Position numbers and translations under genes: made by a program
The notes under the pieces: model-generated
The model's input: the letters and a program-made list of their open reading frames with translations, nothing else
Database searches by the model: none
What the model was told of the DNA's origin: nothing
Part shown: positions 15,425 through 25,488 of the stretch, piece after piece
Position numbering within the stretch: the stretch's first letter is position 1
Layout: every line of letters begins with the position of its first letter
Assembly: GCF_038039215.1 (NCBI RefSeq)
Contig: NZ_JBBPCL010000001.1
Span: 6,262,001-6,326,000 of the forward strand
Direction: 5' to 3'
DNA: 64,000 bases
Source of the DNA: Pseudonocardia sp. T1-2H
GTDB lineage: Bacteria; Actinomycetota; Actinomycetes; Mycobacteriales; Pseudonocardiaceae

Positions 15425-18400
15425 ATGTCGGCCCCACCTGCCCTGACCACCCACGAACTGCTGCTCGCCCTCGCCGGCCGGGTCGACGACGACCTGCTGG
15501 GCATCGGCCGCGAGCTCGCCGCGATCGGGGAGGACCCGCAGGCCGTCGAGCTGCTCGCGGCAGCACTGGTCGCGGACCGCGCGGTGCTGCCGCCGTGGAT
15601 CCGGGAGGCGGTCGTCGCGGGCGCGCGGAGCCGGCACGTCGAGATCGACGTCGAGGGCGGGCTGCCCGCCGCCGTCGCCGAGGACCGCACCGCGCACCGC
15701 TTCCAGGCGGACGCGCTGCCCGCCGGCCTGATCACGGACACGGTGCGCCGGGTCCCGCCGCGCAACCTCGCCGGCTGCACGATCCGGCTGACCTGGCGGC
15801 TCACCCCCGCCGGCGCCGCCCCCGGGCCGCTGCCGCACCCCGTCCTCCTGGTCGAGCTGCCGGGGCCGAGCACGTCCGCCGAGGTCCTGGCGTACCGGCT
15901 GAGCTCCGTGCTGGACCGGGCCGGGATGCCGTCGTCCGTCGAGGCGTACGGCGCCGCGGACGCGCTGCCCGCGTACCACCTGGAGGCGCTGCGGAAAGCG
16001 CGCACGATCGTCGACGGCGGGAGCGGGCGTCCCGCACCCCGGCCGCCGGTCGAGCGCGGCGCGGTGGCCGCGCCCGTCACGGCGCCCGTCGAGACCGTGG
16101 ACCCGGCGGAGCTGATCTCGTCGGGGCCCCTGTTCACGGCGCCGATCCCGGCGGAGCCGGTGACGGCCGTGCTCGCAGGTGCGGACGCGCCGGTGCCGGC
16201 ACGCGAGAGCGCGGACCGCGAGGCACCGTCGCTGCTGTCCGGCGCACCGGTCGTCGAGCCGGGGGTGGCAGCCCCGTCCGCGGCCGCGCCGGAGGACATC
16301 GCCGCGCGCGAGGAGTCGCGGGCCGAGGAGACGACCGCGATCCCCGTCGCCGGCCGTCAAGCACCGGCGAGCCCGGCCGCCGAGGCCCCGCCGGCCCGCC
16401 CGGACAGCCGTGCCGCGGAGGCGGAGGCCGCGTCCGCGGCGACGCCCGCGGCCGGTTTCCGCAGCCAGGACGCCGCCCGGTTCCCGCAGCGCTCCCGCGC
16501 GTCGTCGCGGCCGGACACGCCGATCAGGGCCGTGCCGGATCCCGTCCCGGGGAGACCGGGCCCTCGCCTGCGGCCGCGGAGCTGCCGCCCCGCTCGCCCG
16601 CGATCGGGCAGTTGCCGCGGCTTCCCGAGGAGCTCGACTCCGCGTCGGCCCGGCCCGGCTCACCGTCCGGGCGTGACGGCGCGGCGCCGCGCGGGCTCCG
16701 GACACCCGTGCCGGGTCGTGACGAGCAGCCCGAGGTCTCGGGCCCGCCGGACACCGGCCCGCAGGCGCTGCCGTCCCGGACCCCGCGTCCCGCCCCCGTG
16801 CCGCGCATCGGGCCGCCGCTGTCGGTGGTCCCACCCGCGCCGGAGCGCCACGGCGCCCGCCCCGAGCCGGAGAGCCGGGCGGACGACGTGGACGCGCTCG
16901 GCGGCCCGCCGGACCGACCCCTCCTGGAGCCGCTGCTCGAACCGACGGACGAGTCCGCACCCCCGGTCGCGCCCGGCCCGGCCCCGGCGCCCGGTGCAAG
17001 GGAGCCCGGTGCGCGCGCGGCCTCCTGGGCCGCGGACTGGGCATCCGGGGACTGGGCCATGCCCGACGGCGGACGCCGGCGCCCGGACGTGCCGGCGCCG
17101 GAGGCACCTGCGGCCGCGGAGCCCGTCCCGAGCACCGTTAAGCCGGCCGTGCCCGAGCCCGAATGCCCCGCAGCGGAGGCGTCGGCGGACGACGTGCCGG
17201 CCGACGACGACCAGGCCGTGGACGGCGCCGAGGATCACGGCGTCCCGGACGACGCGCCGTACGGCCGCCGCGCCGCCGTCGACGGCAACCCGACGCTGCG
17301 TCCCCTCCCCGGTGGACGGCGACGGGCCCGGCACCGCTCGGACGTCACGGACACGACGCCCCAGGGCCTGCCCGCGCCGCGGCCCGTCCCGCGGCCGTCG
17401 TCCCGGGGCGGGGCCGGCCGGCCCGAGGACGCCGCGCCGCGCCCGGCCGAGCAGGTCGACGCGCCCGCGGCGGATCTGTCGGAGGCGCCCGCGCAGGACG
17501 TCCTGTTCGGCGGGAGCTCGGCGGACGACCGCCCGGCCGCCGGGCACCGGGCCGACGCGCCGGACCGTCCCCACCGCGCCTCGGAGCCGGACCACCTCTT
17601 CGGGCCCCTCCCCGGGTCGGAGCCCGAGGCGGACGCCGGGGACGTGGACCCGGGCGCGAGCTGGCCGGGCCTCGAAGGCCCGGCGGGCACCCGGCCCGAT
17701 CCCGCCCGGCCCGAGCACACCGATCCCGACCACCGGCACGACGACCACGGCCCGGACGACCACGGCGGGGCTGAGGCCCCGGGGCCCCTCGGCGAGGAGC
17801 ACGGCGGCGAGCCTCCGGCACCGGAGCCCCGGCGCCGTCGCGAGCCGGAGCCCGAGCGGCCAGACTTCGACAGGCCCGCCTACGACCGGTCCGCCTTCAG
17901 CCGTCCCGCGTTCGGTGGTCCGCCGCCCGGGGAGGCACCCGGCTCGCTCTTCGGCGAGTCGTCGGAACGGCCACCCGGGGCGGGCCGCAGCCGCCGCTCG
18001 TGGACCGGCCAGCAGGGCCCCCGGCACGTCGGCCGGGATCGCGTCGGCGACGACGGGCCCGGTGGCGACACCTTCGGCGGAGAGCGCTTCGGGGGCGAGG
18101 AGTTTGGCGGGGAGAGGTTCGGGGGCGAGGGGTTCGGCGCCGAGAATCCCGGTGACCGGCCTCGGAACACGAGCCCGGACCGCACCCGCCCGGGTGGCGC
18201 CGGGCCGCGCGACAGCCGGCCCGACGCCTCCGGGGAACCCGCGGCCTCGACCGGACCGGGCGGTCACGCCGACCTCCGCTCCCCCGTGTCCGACGGCCCG
18301 GTGGCCGAACCGAACGGCGCCGGACCCGGCGGACACGCCGAGGTGCGCACCCCGGACCCCGAGGGTCCGGCCGGCACCGGCCCCCGGGAGTCCCGCCGCG

Positions 18401-18816
18401 CCACCCCGGGAGTCCCGCGCACCGAGGGCCCGGCCGGCCCCGGTCCCGGCGAGTTCCGCCGCAACACCCCGGACGCCCCGCCCACCGACGCCCGGGGCGG
18501 CACCCCCTGGCCGGCCGACCCCGCGGACACCCGTCAGGACACCGCCCCCGCCGCCCCGCGGCCCGCGCCGGGCGAGGAGCCGTCGGCGGAGGCGCTGGCC
18601 GCGCTGTCCGGCCGTGAGCGGGAGCTGCTCCGCCGTCTCCAGGAGGAGCTGGCGTCCCGCGAGCGCCCGCCTGCCCGGGACACCGGGCCGTACCCCGGCC
18701 CGTCCCGCCAGGGTGCCCGTCCGCAGCAGGCCCACCCGGGCTCGGAGGCCGGGCAGAACGGCCACCGCAACGGGCACGCCCAGGGCCACCCGCTCGGGCC
18801 GCCGGACATCGCCTGA
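15425..18816 (+). CDS. Very large disordered paralogue (about 1130 aa, one frameshift)
   Basis: The first 200 residues resemble the preceding gene (HELLLALAGRVDDDLLGIGREL, later VLLVELPGPSTSAEVLAYRL) and are the only folded-looking part. The remaining 900 or more residues are Pro/Ala/Asp/Glu/Gly-rich and probably disordered. They include an exact-period repeat of four FGGE(R/E/G) pentapeptides at 18073-18132 and a last helical patch ALSGRERELLRRLQEELASRE. The frame breaks at the GGGG at 16549-16552. Adding one G restores a single reading frame from 15425 to 18816. The ribosome site is AAGGAGGG. It has no transmembrane segment or signal peptide, so it is probably a cytoplasmic scaffold. Function is unknown. 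Confidence 0.7.
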
Positions 18817-18832
18817 GCCGAGGATCCCGAGG

Positions 18833-19726
18833 TCAGGAGCCGGACGCGCGCTGCACCGCGGCCAGCACCCGCTGGAGGTGCAGCGCGCGCCGGGCGCTCT
18901 GCGGGCCGTCGACGCGGCCGGCGCGGACCGCGTCGACGAACTCGTCGAGCAGCACGCCGTAGCAGGCCACCGGGTCCGCCGGACGGGTCGCGAGGACGTG
19001 CCGGCCGGCCGCGCCGAAGGCCGTCACCTCGACCTCGGTGGGGTCCACCGGCAGCCGCAGGGACAGCGTCACCGTGCTGTGTGCGCCGCCCGCGTGGACG
19101 AGGCCGAAGCGCCAGAGGTCCGGCGTGTCGAGGCGCGCCCACTCGACGTCCCGCACCTCGCCCAGCGCGGCGTCGAGCAGGTCCACGACGTGCGGCCCGA
19201 TGTCCATGAGGGCGCCGCGCTCGGCGCGCCAGCCGGAACCCGCGTAGGGGCCGCCCAGGAGCGCCCCGGAGAGCCAGCGCGCCGACCCGACGGTGTCGGC
19301 GCCGGCGGGGTCGCCGGAGAGGCCGGCCAGCCAGCCGCGCACCGTCGGGTCGAACCGCAGCGTGAGCATCGTCGTCGAGCAGACCCCGGCGGCCGAGACG
19401 GCCGCCTCGACCTGCTCCGCCGCGGGCAGGGAGTCCGCGAGCGGCTTGTCCAGCACGAGGTGCCTCCCGGCGGCGGCGGCCCGCGGCGCGAGCTCGCCCT
19501 GGACCTGCGGCGGAACGGCGAAGGCGACGGCGTCGACCGCGTCGAGCAGCGCCTCGAAGCTCCCGAACGCCTCCCCGCCGTGCTCCGCGACGAGCTCCCG
19601 GGCCGCTTCCGGCCGCCGCGTCCACACCCCGGCGAGCTCGGTCCGTGGATGTCCGGCGAGGCCCGGCGCGTGCACCCGGCGGCCCCACGGCCCGGCTCCG
19701 ACGAGCCCGATTCGCAACTGGTCCAC
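18833..19726 (-). CDS. Gfo/Idh/MocA family oxidoreductase
   Basis: A 297-residue NAD(P)-dependent oxidoreductase. Residues 5-14 give the dinucleotide motif LVGAGPWGRR. LVLDKPLADS contains the EKP-type lysine (here DKP) of the family, and MDIGPHVVDLLDAALG has the catalytic GxHxxD signature. These enzymes act on sugars, inositols or related alcohols; the substrate is unknown. The start is GTG 19726, the only one giving the Rossmann strand at the right distance. It converges with the large disordered gene (17 bp between the stops) and diverges from a Nudix gene, so it is probably its own transcription unit. Confidence 0.85.
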   Translation of the reverse strand: MDQLRIGLVGAGPWGRRVHAPGLAGHPRTELAGVWTRRPEAARELVAEHGGEAFGSFEALLDAVDAVAFAVPPQVQGELAPRAAAAGRHLVLDKPLADSLPAAEQVEAAVSAAGVCSTTMLTLRFDPTVRGWLAGLSGDPAGADTVGSARWLSGALLGGPYAGSGWRAERGALMDIGPHVVDLLDAALGEVRDVEWARLDTPDLWRFGLVHAGGAHSTVTLSLRLPVDPTEVEVTAFGAAGRHVLATRPADPVACYGVLLDEFVDAVRAGRVDGPQSARRALHLQRVLAAVQRASGS

Positions 19727-19809
19727 GCGGACATCGTGCCGGTCGGAGCGTGGCGTCGTTCACGCCGCACGCGCCGGACGTCGCGCTTCGCATGGCTTAT
19801 GGTCCGAAG

Positions 19810-20654
19810 GTGAGCACCGAGGATGTCACCGCCGACACGCCTGCGACACCGGTCGCCCCCCGACCTGCCGCCACCGTCCTGCTGCTGAGGGACCACCCGA
19901 ACCCGCCCGCCGGCCGCAGCCCGCTGCAGGTGTTCCTGCAGCGGCGCGTGCCGCAGATGGCGTTCGCCGCCGGCATGACCGTCTTCCCCGGCGGCAGCGT
20001 CGACCCGTCCGACGTCCCGGACGCGGACGGCTGGGCGGGTCCCTCGCCCGAGGCCTGGGCCGAGACGATCGGCGTCCCCGCGGACCTCGCCGGCGGGACC
20101 GTCTCCGCCGCCGTCCGCGAGACGTTCGAGGAATGCGGCGTGCTCCTGGCCGGCCCCCCGGGGCGCCTCCCCTGGCCCCACAACCGCAGGCCGCACAGTG
20201 GCGGGCGGACCTCGCCGCGCACCGCCGCCCGCTCGCCGACGTGCTGTCCGAGGCCGGGTTCGTGCTCCGCTCGGACCTGCTGCGCGTCTGGTCCCGGTGG
20301 ATCACCCCACCCGGGCCGTCCCGCCGCTACGACACGGTCTTCTTCGTGACCCTCGTGCCGGAGGGCCAGGAGGCGGACGCGCTGACGACCGAGGCCGTCG
20401 AGGCGGGCTGGTGGCATCCGGCCGAGGCGTTCGAGCGCCGCGACGCCGGCGAGATCGAGCTGATGATCCCGACCACGCGGACGCTCGAGGACATGGCGAC
20501 GTTCGAACGGGCCGCGGACGTCGTCGCGGCGGCCGAGCAGCGGACGATCGTCGCGATCCGGCCGGAGGTCAGGAGACGGAACGGCCGGATCGTGATCGCC
20601 GTCGAGGGTCAGCCGGACTTCACCGGCCCGATCCCGGAGGCGGAGCTCCGATGA
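19810..20654 (+). CDS. Nudix hydrolase, NUDT19-like (frameshifted)
   Basis: The N-terminal frame reads FLQRRVPQMAFAAGMTVFPGGSVD, then after a long insertion VSAAVRETFEECGVLLAG. This is the Nudix box with the extended loop typical of NUDT19-like CoA or acyl-CoA diphosphatases. Past about 20160 the frame shifts by one base, and the continuation (QWRADLAAHRRPLADVL, WWHPAEAFERRDAGEIEL) is in another frame, ending at 20654. One missing base in the C-rich stretch 20150-20175 would restore about 281 residues, so I treat it as one gene. Its stop overlaps the ATG of the downstream metallo-hydrolase, indicating coupling. Confidence 0.78.
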
Positions 20655-21481
20655 CCCCGCCCGGCGCGACGCCCCCGCCCGTCGGCCGCGTCGACCATCC
20701 CGCGTACGGGGTGCTGCGGCCGGTCACGGCCCTGGCGTCGGTCCTGCTCGCGGAGAACCCGTCGCCCATGACCCTCGACGGGACGAACACCTGGGTGCTG
20801 CGTGCGCCGGGCGTCGAGGAGTGCGTCGTGGTCGACCCGGGCGAGGAGGACGACGAGGAGCACCTCCGCCGCGTCGCCGAGCAGGGTCCCGTCGCGCGGA
20901 TCCTGCTGACCCACCGGCACCCGGACCACGCGGGCGCGGCGCGCCGCTTCGCCGAGCTGACGGGCGCGCCGGTGCAGGCGCTGGACCCGACGCTCGTCCT
21001 GGGCTCGGAGGCTCTGGGCGACGGCGACGTGGTGGCCGCGGCCGGGGTGGAGCTCCGGGTCGTCGCGACGCCGGGACACACGTCGGACTCGATCTCGTTC
21101 CTGCTCGCCGGCCCGGGCGGCGGCACCCCGTCGGTTCTCACCGGGGACACGATCCTGGGCCGGGGGACCACCGTCATCGCGCATCCGGACGGCGCGCTGG
21201 GGCCGTACCTCGACTCGTTGAAGGCCCTCGCGGAGCTGCCGCCCGGTACCGCCGTGCTCCCCGGCCACGGTCCGGACCTCGCCGACGCACCGGCCGTCGC
21301 GGCGCAGTACCTCGCGCACCGGGAACAGCGCCTCGACCAGGTCCTGGCCGCACTGAAGGCGCTGCCGGAGGGGGCGACCCCGCGCGAGGTCGTCGAGACG
21401 GTGTACGCGGACGTCGACGAGAAGCTGTGGCCCGCCGCGGAACTCTCCGTCAAGGCCCAGCTCGAGTACCTGCGGAGCTAG
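20651..21481 (+). CDS. MBL-fold metallo-hydrolase (Rv3677c-like)
   Basis: A 276-residue metallo-beta-lactamase-fold protein. The metal site is clear: THRHPDH (His88, His90, Asp92, His93), TPGHTSDS, LTGDTILG and LPGHGPD. The C-terminal winged-helix-like segment (REVVETVYADVDEKLWPAAELSV) is typical of the LACTB2-like subgroup, some members of which are endoribonucleases. The activity here is not established. It is coupled to the Nudix gene by an overlapping ATGA and converges with an MFS gene by four bases. In M. tuberculosis the homologue sits between the RidA gene and crp, as here. Confidence 0.87.
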   Translation: MTPPGATPPPVGRVDHPAYGVLRPVTALASVLLAENPSPMTLDGTNTWVLRAPGVEECVVVDPGEEDDEEHLRRVAEQGPVARILLTHRHPDHAGAARRFAELTGAPVQALDPTLVLGSEALGDGDVVAAAGVELRVVATPGHTSDSISFLLAGPGGGTPSVLTGDTILGRGTTVIAHPDGALGPYLDSLKALAELPPGTAVLPGHGPDLADAPAVAAQYLAHREQRLDQVLAALKALPEGATPREVVETVYADVDEKLWPAAELSVKAQLEYLRS

Positions 21482-22722
21482 ACGGCCGCGGCGACGGGCG
21501 CCGGATCCGGCGTCCGCACCGTGCGACGGCGGAACCACAGGACCGTCGCCACGACCAGGCCGCCGAGACCACCCGCGACGAACGCCGCCGCCGGGCCCGA
21601 CGCCTCCACCGCGACCCCCGCGACGGACTGCCCGAGCGCGATCCCGAGCGTCGCCGCCGTGACCACCCAGCCGAAGGCCTCCGTGGCGCTGCCGCCCGGG
21701 GCGACGAGCTCGACGCCCAGCGAGTGCCCCGTGACCTGCGGCGTGATCAGCCCGCCGGCCAGCAGCATGGTCAGGACCAGCAGGACGAGCGAGCCGCTCG
21801 CACCCGCCACGGACATCAGCACCGCCAGCGCGCCGAACGTCGCCATCAGGACCGGGATCCGCAGGTACAGCGGACGCGGCCACGGCCGCATGCCGTAGAG
21901 CAGCCCGACGAGCACGGACGTGACCGACCACGCGGAGAGCAGCACCCCGCCGAGCGACGGCGAGCCGAGCGCCGACGCCACGGCCGGGACACCCACCTCG
22001 ACCGAGCCGATGACCAGGCCGAACCCGAGCGACGCGAGCGCGACCGTGAGCATGCCCGGGTTGGCGATGACGCCGACGACGCCGGAGAGCCCGCCGCCGG
22101 ATGCGGCCCGCGGCGCGGGCCGGGTCGTCCGGACCGGACGGCACAGCGCGAACGCCACGGAGCCGACGACCATCGCGGACGAGGCGACGACCAGGCCGGT
22201 CCCGGACCACGGCGCCGTCACGAGGAACGCGGCGAGCGCCGGGCCGAGGATGAAGAAGACCTCGAGGCTGATGGCCTCGTAGCTGTACGCCGCCTCACGA
22301 CGTGGCCCGGCCGGCACCAGCTCTGTCCACAGCGCACGGGAGGCCCCGGGCATCGCGGGCTGGGTGAAGCCGGTGAGCACGGCCAGCGGGATCAGCGCGA
22401 GGAGCGGCGCGCCGCTCTCGATCGATACGACGAGGCCGGCCGCGGCCAGCGCGAACAGGGCCGCGACCAGCAGCAGTACCTGCGACGGGCCGCGCCGGTC
22501 CATCGCCCGGCCCTGGACCACCGAGCCGACCGAGACACCGATCAGCGAGCCTGCCGACACGGCACCGGCCACCGCGAACGAACCGCTCTCGCGCTGCACG
22601 TAGAGCAGCGTGGCCAGGCTGAACATGGCGATGGGCAGCCTGGCGAGGGCGGACGCGAGCACCGGAACGACCGCGCCTGGTACGGAGACGGCGGCGCGGT
22701 AGTCGGACAGCGAGACGGACAC
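21478..22722 (-). CDS. MFS transporter
   Basis: A 414-residue major facilitator protein with about twelve hydrophobic segments and a cytoplasmic loop between the halves (RPVRTTRPAPRAASGG). The loop after the second helix reads QGRAMDRRGPSQV, matching the GxxxDRxGRR family motif. Glycine-rich helices such as GFGLVIGSVEVGVPAVASALG resemble small drug or sugar efflux pumps. The substrate is unknown. The start is the GTG at 22722 without a clear ribosome site. Twenty bases upstream is a perfect 18-bp palindrome (22742-22759), so a repressor probably controls it. Its 3' end overlaps the convergent metallo-hydrolase gene by four bases. Confidence 0.83.
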   Translation of the reverse strand: MSVSLSDYRAAVSVPGAVVPVLASALARLPIAMFSLATLLYVQRESGSFAVAGAVSAGSLIGVSVGSVVQGRAMDRRGPSQVLLLVAALFALAAAGLVVSIESGAPLLALIPLAVLTGFTQPAMPGASRALWTELVPAGPRREAAYSYEAISLEVFFILGPALAAFLVTAPWSGTGLVVASSAMVVGSVAFALCRPVRTTRPAPRAASGGGLSGVVGVIANPGMLTVALASLGFGLVIGSVEVGVPAVASALGSPSLGGVLLSAWSVTSVLVGLLYGMRPWPRPLYLRIPVLMATFGALAVLMSVAGASGSLVLLVLTMLLAGGLITPQVTGHSLGVELVAPGGSATEAFGWVVTAATLGIALGQSVAGVAVEASGPAAAFVAGGLGGLVVATVLWFRRRTVRTPDPAPVAAAV

Positions 22723-22741
22723 GACCCGAGGGTCGCACAGT

Positions 22742-22759
22742 CTGGTACGGCCGTACCAG
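22742..22759. promoter_or_regulatory. Perfect 18-bp palindrome upstream of the MFS gene
   Basis: CTGGTACGG is followed directly by its reverse complement CCGTACCAG, with no spacer. It lies 20 bp before the MFS start and 30 bp after the crp stop, and there is no T tract, so it is more like an operator than a terminator. A TetR-type repressor is the natural candidate. None is encoded next to it. Confidence 0.6.
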
Positions 22760-22788
22760 TTGTTTAAGGGCCAGGTCCGTCACAGGCC

Positions 22789-23463
22789 CTAACGGGCGCG
22801 GCGGGCCAGCCGCTCGGGCTCGAGGATCAGCACGCTCTTGCCCTCGAGCCGCAGCCAGCCGCGGTGCGCGAAGTCCGCGAGCGCCTTGTTCACGGTCTCC
22901 CGCGAGGCGCCGACGAGCTGCGCGATCTCCTCCTGCGTGAGGTCGTGCGTGACCCGCAGCAGGCCGGACTCCTGGGAGCCGAACTGGCGCGCGAGCTGCA
23001 GCAGCGACTTCGCGACACGGCCGGGGACGTCGGTGAAGATGAGGTCCGCGAGCATGTTGTTCGTGCGGCGCAGCCGACGGGCGAGCACGCGCAGCAACTG
23101 CTCGGCGATCTCCGGGCGCTTCCCGATCCACTCGCGCAGGGCGGAGCGGTCCATCGTGTAGGCACGGACCTCGGTGACGGCCGTGGCCGACGACGTGCGC
23201 GGGCCCGGGTCGAAGATCGAGAGCTCCCCGAACATGTCCGACGGACCGGCCACCATCAGCAGGTTCTCGCGGCCGTCCGGGGACTTGCGGCCGATCTTCA
23301 CCTTGCCACTGCCGATGATGTACAGCCGGTCACCGGGCTCACCTTCACTGAAGATGACGTGCCCGCGCGGAAACTCCACGGGCTCCAGTGTCTGGGCCAG
23401 CACCTCAGCGGCGTGGGGTTCCACGCCCTGGAAGATCCCAGCCCGGATCAGAACATCGTCCAC
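22789..23463 (-). CDS. crp: CRP/FNR-family cAMP-responsive global regulator
   Basis: A 224-residue regulator, the same length as mycobacterial Crp. The N-terminal cyclic-nucleotide domain carries [20 protein letters not shown] and the phosphate-binding cassette [18 protein letters not shown], with the Glu and Arg expected to contact cAMP. A long dimerisation helix follows ([22 protein letters not shown]), then a winged helix with [22 protein letters not shown] chose GTG 23463 over an upstream in-frame start because AGGAGCAGG lies at the right distance and the N-terminus ([12 protein letters not shown]) matches the family. It is downstream of a small membrane-protein gene on the same strand, as in mycobacteria. 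Confidence 0.93.
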   Translation of the reverse strand: MDDVLIRAGIFQGVEPHAAEVLAQTLEPVEFPRGHVIFSEGEPGDRLYIIGSGKVKIGRKSPDGRENLLMVAGPSDMFGELSIFDPGPRTSSATAVTEVRAYTMDRSALREWIGKRPEIAEQLLRVLARRLRRTNNMLADLIFTDVPGRVAKSLLQLARQFGSQESGLLRVTHDLTQEEIAQLVGASRETVNKALADFAHRGWLRLEGKSVLILEPERLARRAR

Positions 23464-23640
23464 AACCCTGCTCCTCGTCCACCCGGCCACAGCGCGGCGG
23501 GTCATCGGCGCGCCAGTCTAGGGGGTCGTTCCGCACAGTGTGACGAGACAGGGCATACAAACCGCGCTCGAACGGAGGAATCGTGCTGGCGGACCGACCC
23601 GAACGGCCCCCCGCCCGGTCGATCATCGCGACCGATCGGG

Positions 23641-23889
23641 CTACTGCGATACCTTACTCCGCCTGGCCGGGCGCCTGGCGCCCCGGTTCCGCAGACGGAA
23701 CAGCTCCAGAGCGCGGCCGGTTCCCTGCCGGAACAGCGCACGCAGCTCGTCCGGGCGGGGCTGCTCGAGCATCTCGTCGAGCTCATCCTGACGCAGGGTG
23801 GACTCCCGCAGCCGGGACTCGACGCGCTCCATTCCGAGCGCGAAGAACATCACCAGCAGCGGCACGAGGACGGACAACCAGGCAGTCAT
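23641..23889 (-). CDS. Small membrane protein upstream of crp
   Basis: An 82-residue protein with one N-terminal transmembrane segment (WLSVLVPLLVMFFALGM). It is followed by an acidic-basic amphipathic stretch (ESRLRESTLRQDELDEML) and an Arg-rich end. A small membrane protein of this type precedes crp in mycobacteria (Rv3675). Its role is unknown. ATG 23889 has GAGGGGAC upstream. It diverges from nth across 144 bp and ends 177 bp before the crp start, so crp may have its own promoter in that gap. Confidence 0.75.
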   Translation of the reverse strand: MTAWLSVLVPLLVMFFALGMERVESRLRESTLRQDELDEMLEQPRPDELRALFRQGTGRALELFRLRNRGARRPARRSKVSQ

Positions 23890-24033
23890 GTCCCCTCGAT
23901 AATCGCGCACCGGCGGCGGGACCCGCCCGGCGGGGTCCGCGGCGCGCCGCGGCCGATACGCATTCGTGACGTTCGCCCTCGTCGGCACCGGGGCTGACGG
24001 GGACCGTCGGTGCGCGCCCGTACTCTCGGTCGG

Positions 24034-24861
24034 GTGACCACCCCGACACCCGGGACAACTCTCGGCAACCGACGTCCCACCCGCCGCGAGGTCGCGAAGC
24101 TGGCCGCCCGCATCGCGGCCGGGGAGAGCGACCTGGGCCGCGCCCGGCGCGTCGCCCGGACGTTGCGCGCCCTCGCCGTCGCCTACCCGGACGCGTACTG
24201 CGAGCTCGATTTCACGAACCCGCTCGAGCTCGCCGTCGCCACCATCCTGTCGGCCCAGTCCACCGACAAGAAGATCAACGAGGTCACGCCGGCGGTGTTC
24301 GCCCGCTACCGCACGGCGGCGGACTACGCGCAGGCGGACCGCACGGAGCTGGAGGAGCTGCTCCGCCCGACCGGCTTCTACCGGAACAAGGCGGCATCGC
24401 TGATGGGGCTGGGGGCCGCCGTCGTCGAGCGGTTCGGCGGCGAGCTGCCCGCGAACCTCGACGATCTCGTCACCCTGCCCGGAATCGGGCGGAAGACGGC
24501 CAACGTCATCCTCGGCAACGCCTTCGGCATCCCGGGGATCAGCGTCGACACCCACTTCGGCCGGCTGGTCCGCAGGTGGGGCTGGACGGAGGAGCAGGAT
24601 CCGGTCAAGGTCGAGCACGCCGTCGCCGCGCTGGTCCCGAAGCGCGACCAGACGATGGTGTCGCACCGGGTGATCTTCCACGGGCGGCGGGTGTGCCATG
24701 CGAAGAAGCCGGCCTGCGGGGTCTGCACGCTGGCGATGGACTGCCCGTCGTTCGGCGCCGGGCCCACCGAGCCGGAGGCGGCCGCCGCGCTGGTCAAGGG
24801 TCCCGAGACGCCGCACCTGCTCGAGCTGGCCGGATTCGCGCCCGCCGACGTGCGCCCGTGA
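24034..24861 (+). CDS. nth: Endonuclease III
   Basis: A 275-residue base-excision glycosylase and AP lyase for oxidised pyrimidines. The helix-hairpin-helix [14 protein letters not shown] contains the catalytic lysine, [11 protein letters not shown] supplies the catalytic aspartate, and the C-terminal iron-sulfur loop [18 protein letters not shown] has the exact C-x6-C-x2-C-x5-C spacing. The start is GTG 24034; upstream in-frame codons lack support. The stop overlaps the GTG of the thioredoxin-like gene (24858), and then a Nudix gene and marP follow, giving the same four-gene order as M. tuberculosis Rv3674c to Rv3671c. Confidence 0.95.
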   Translation: MTTPTPGTTLGNRRPTRREVAKLAARIAAGESDLGRARRVARTLRALAVAYPDAYCELDFTNPLELAVATILSAQSTDKKINEVTPAVFARYRTAADYAQADRTELEELLRPTGFYRNKAASLMGLGAAVVERFGGELPANLDDLVTLPGIGRKTANVILGNAFGIPGISVDTHFGRLVRRWGWTEEQDPVKVEHAVAALVPKRDQTMVSHRVIFHGRRVCHAKKPACGVCTLAMDCPSFGAGPTEPEAAAALVKGPETPHLLELAGFAPADVRP

Positions 24862-25488
24862 GCGAGGGCGCCCGGTTCCGGGCCGGCCGCACCGAGGTCG
24901 TCACCACGGTCGTGGTCGTCCTGCTGGTGGTGCTGGGGGTCGTCGCCCTGTGGCCGCGCTCCGCCGCGCCGGAGCCGGCTGCCTCCGCGCCCGCCGCGGT
25001 GGACCTCACCGCGGTGCGCGCCGCCGCATCCCTGTCCCCCTGCCCGGCGCCCACCGGTGCCGCACCCGCGGGCCCGCTCGCCGGCGTCTCGGTGCCGTGT
25101 CTCGGGCAGGAGGGCGTCACGGACGTCGGCGCGGCCGTCGCGGGGCGGACGGTGCTGGTCAACGTCTGGGCGTCGTGGTGCGTGCCGTGCCGCCAGGAGC
25201 TTCCCGGCCCTCGCGGAGTACGCGGCCCGGCCGGACGCGGTGCCCGTGCTGCTCGTGGACGTCCAGGACCAGCCGGGCGCGGCGTTGCAGCTGCTTGCGG
25301 ACGTGGGCGTGCGGCTTCCGTCGGTGACCGATCCGGACGGCGCGCTGCGTTCGGCGCTGGCCCTGCCGCCCGCGCTGCCGGCCAGCTACGTGATCCGCCC
25401 GAGCGGCGAGCCGGTCCGGGTGGACCCGCCGACGCCGTTCGCGTCGGCGGACGAGGTCGCCACCACCGTGGGGAGGCTGGGCGGATGA
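24858..25488 (+). CDS. TlpA-like membrane-anchored thioredoxin (frameshifted)
   Basis: An N-terminal signal anchor ([19 protein letters not shown]) is followed by an extracytoplasmic thioredoxin fold with the redox motif [13 protein letters not shown]. Directly after it the frame breaks: the continuation [20 protein letters not shown] lies one base later. The site reads GAGCTTCCCGG at 25197-25207. Dropping the extra T gives a complete 209-residue protein ending [10 protein letters not shown]. Such proteins reduce or isomerise disulfides or serve cytochrome maturation; here the link may be the marP protease, which relies on a disulfide. It overlaps nth at the start and the Nudix gene at the end. 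Confidence 0.82.

Noticed and set aside
14751..18816. Possible DNA-level gene fusion or second gene inside the giant disordered protein
   Set aside because: The composition bias is continuous on both sides of the frameshift and no internal start with a ribosome site was seen, so one gene is simpler.
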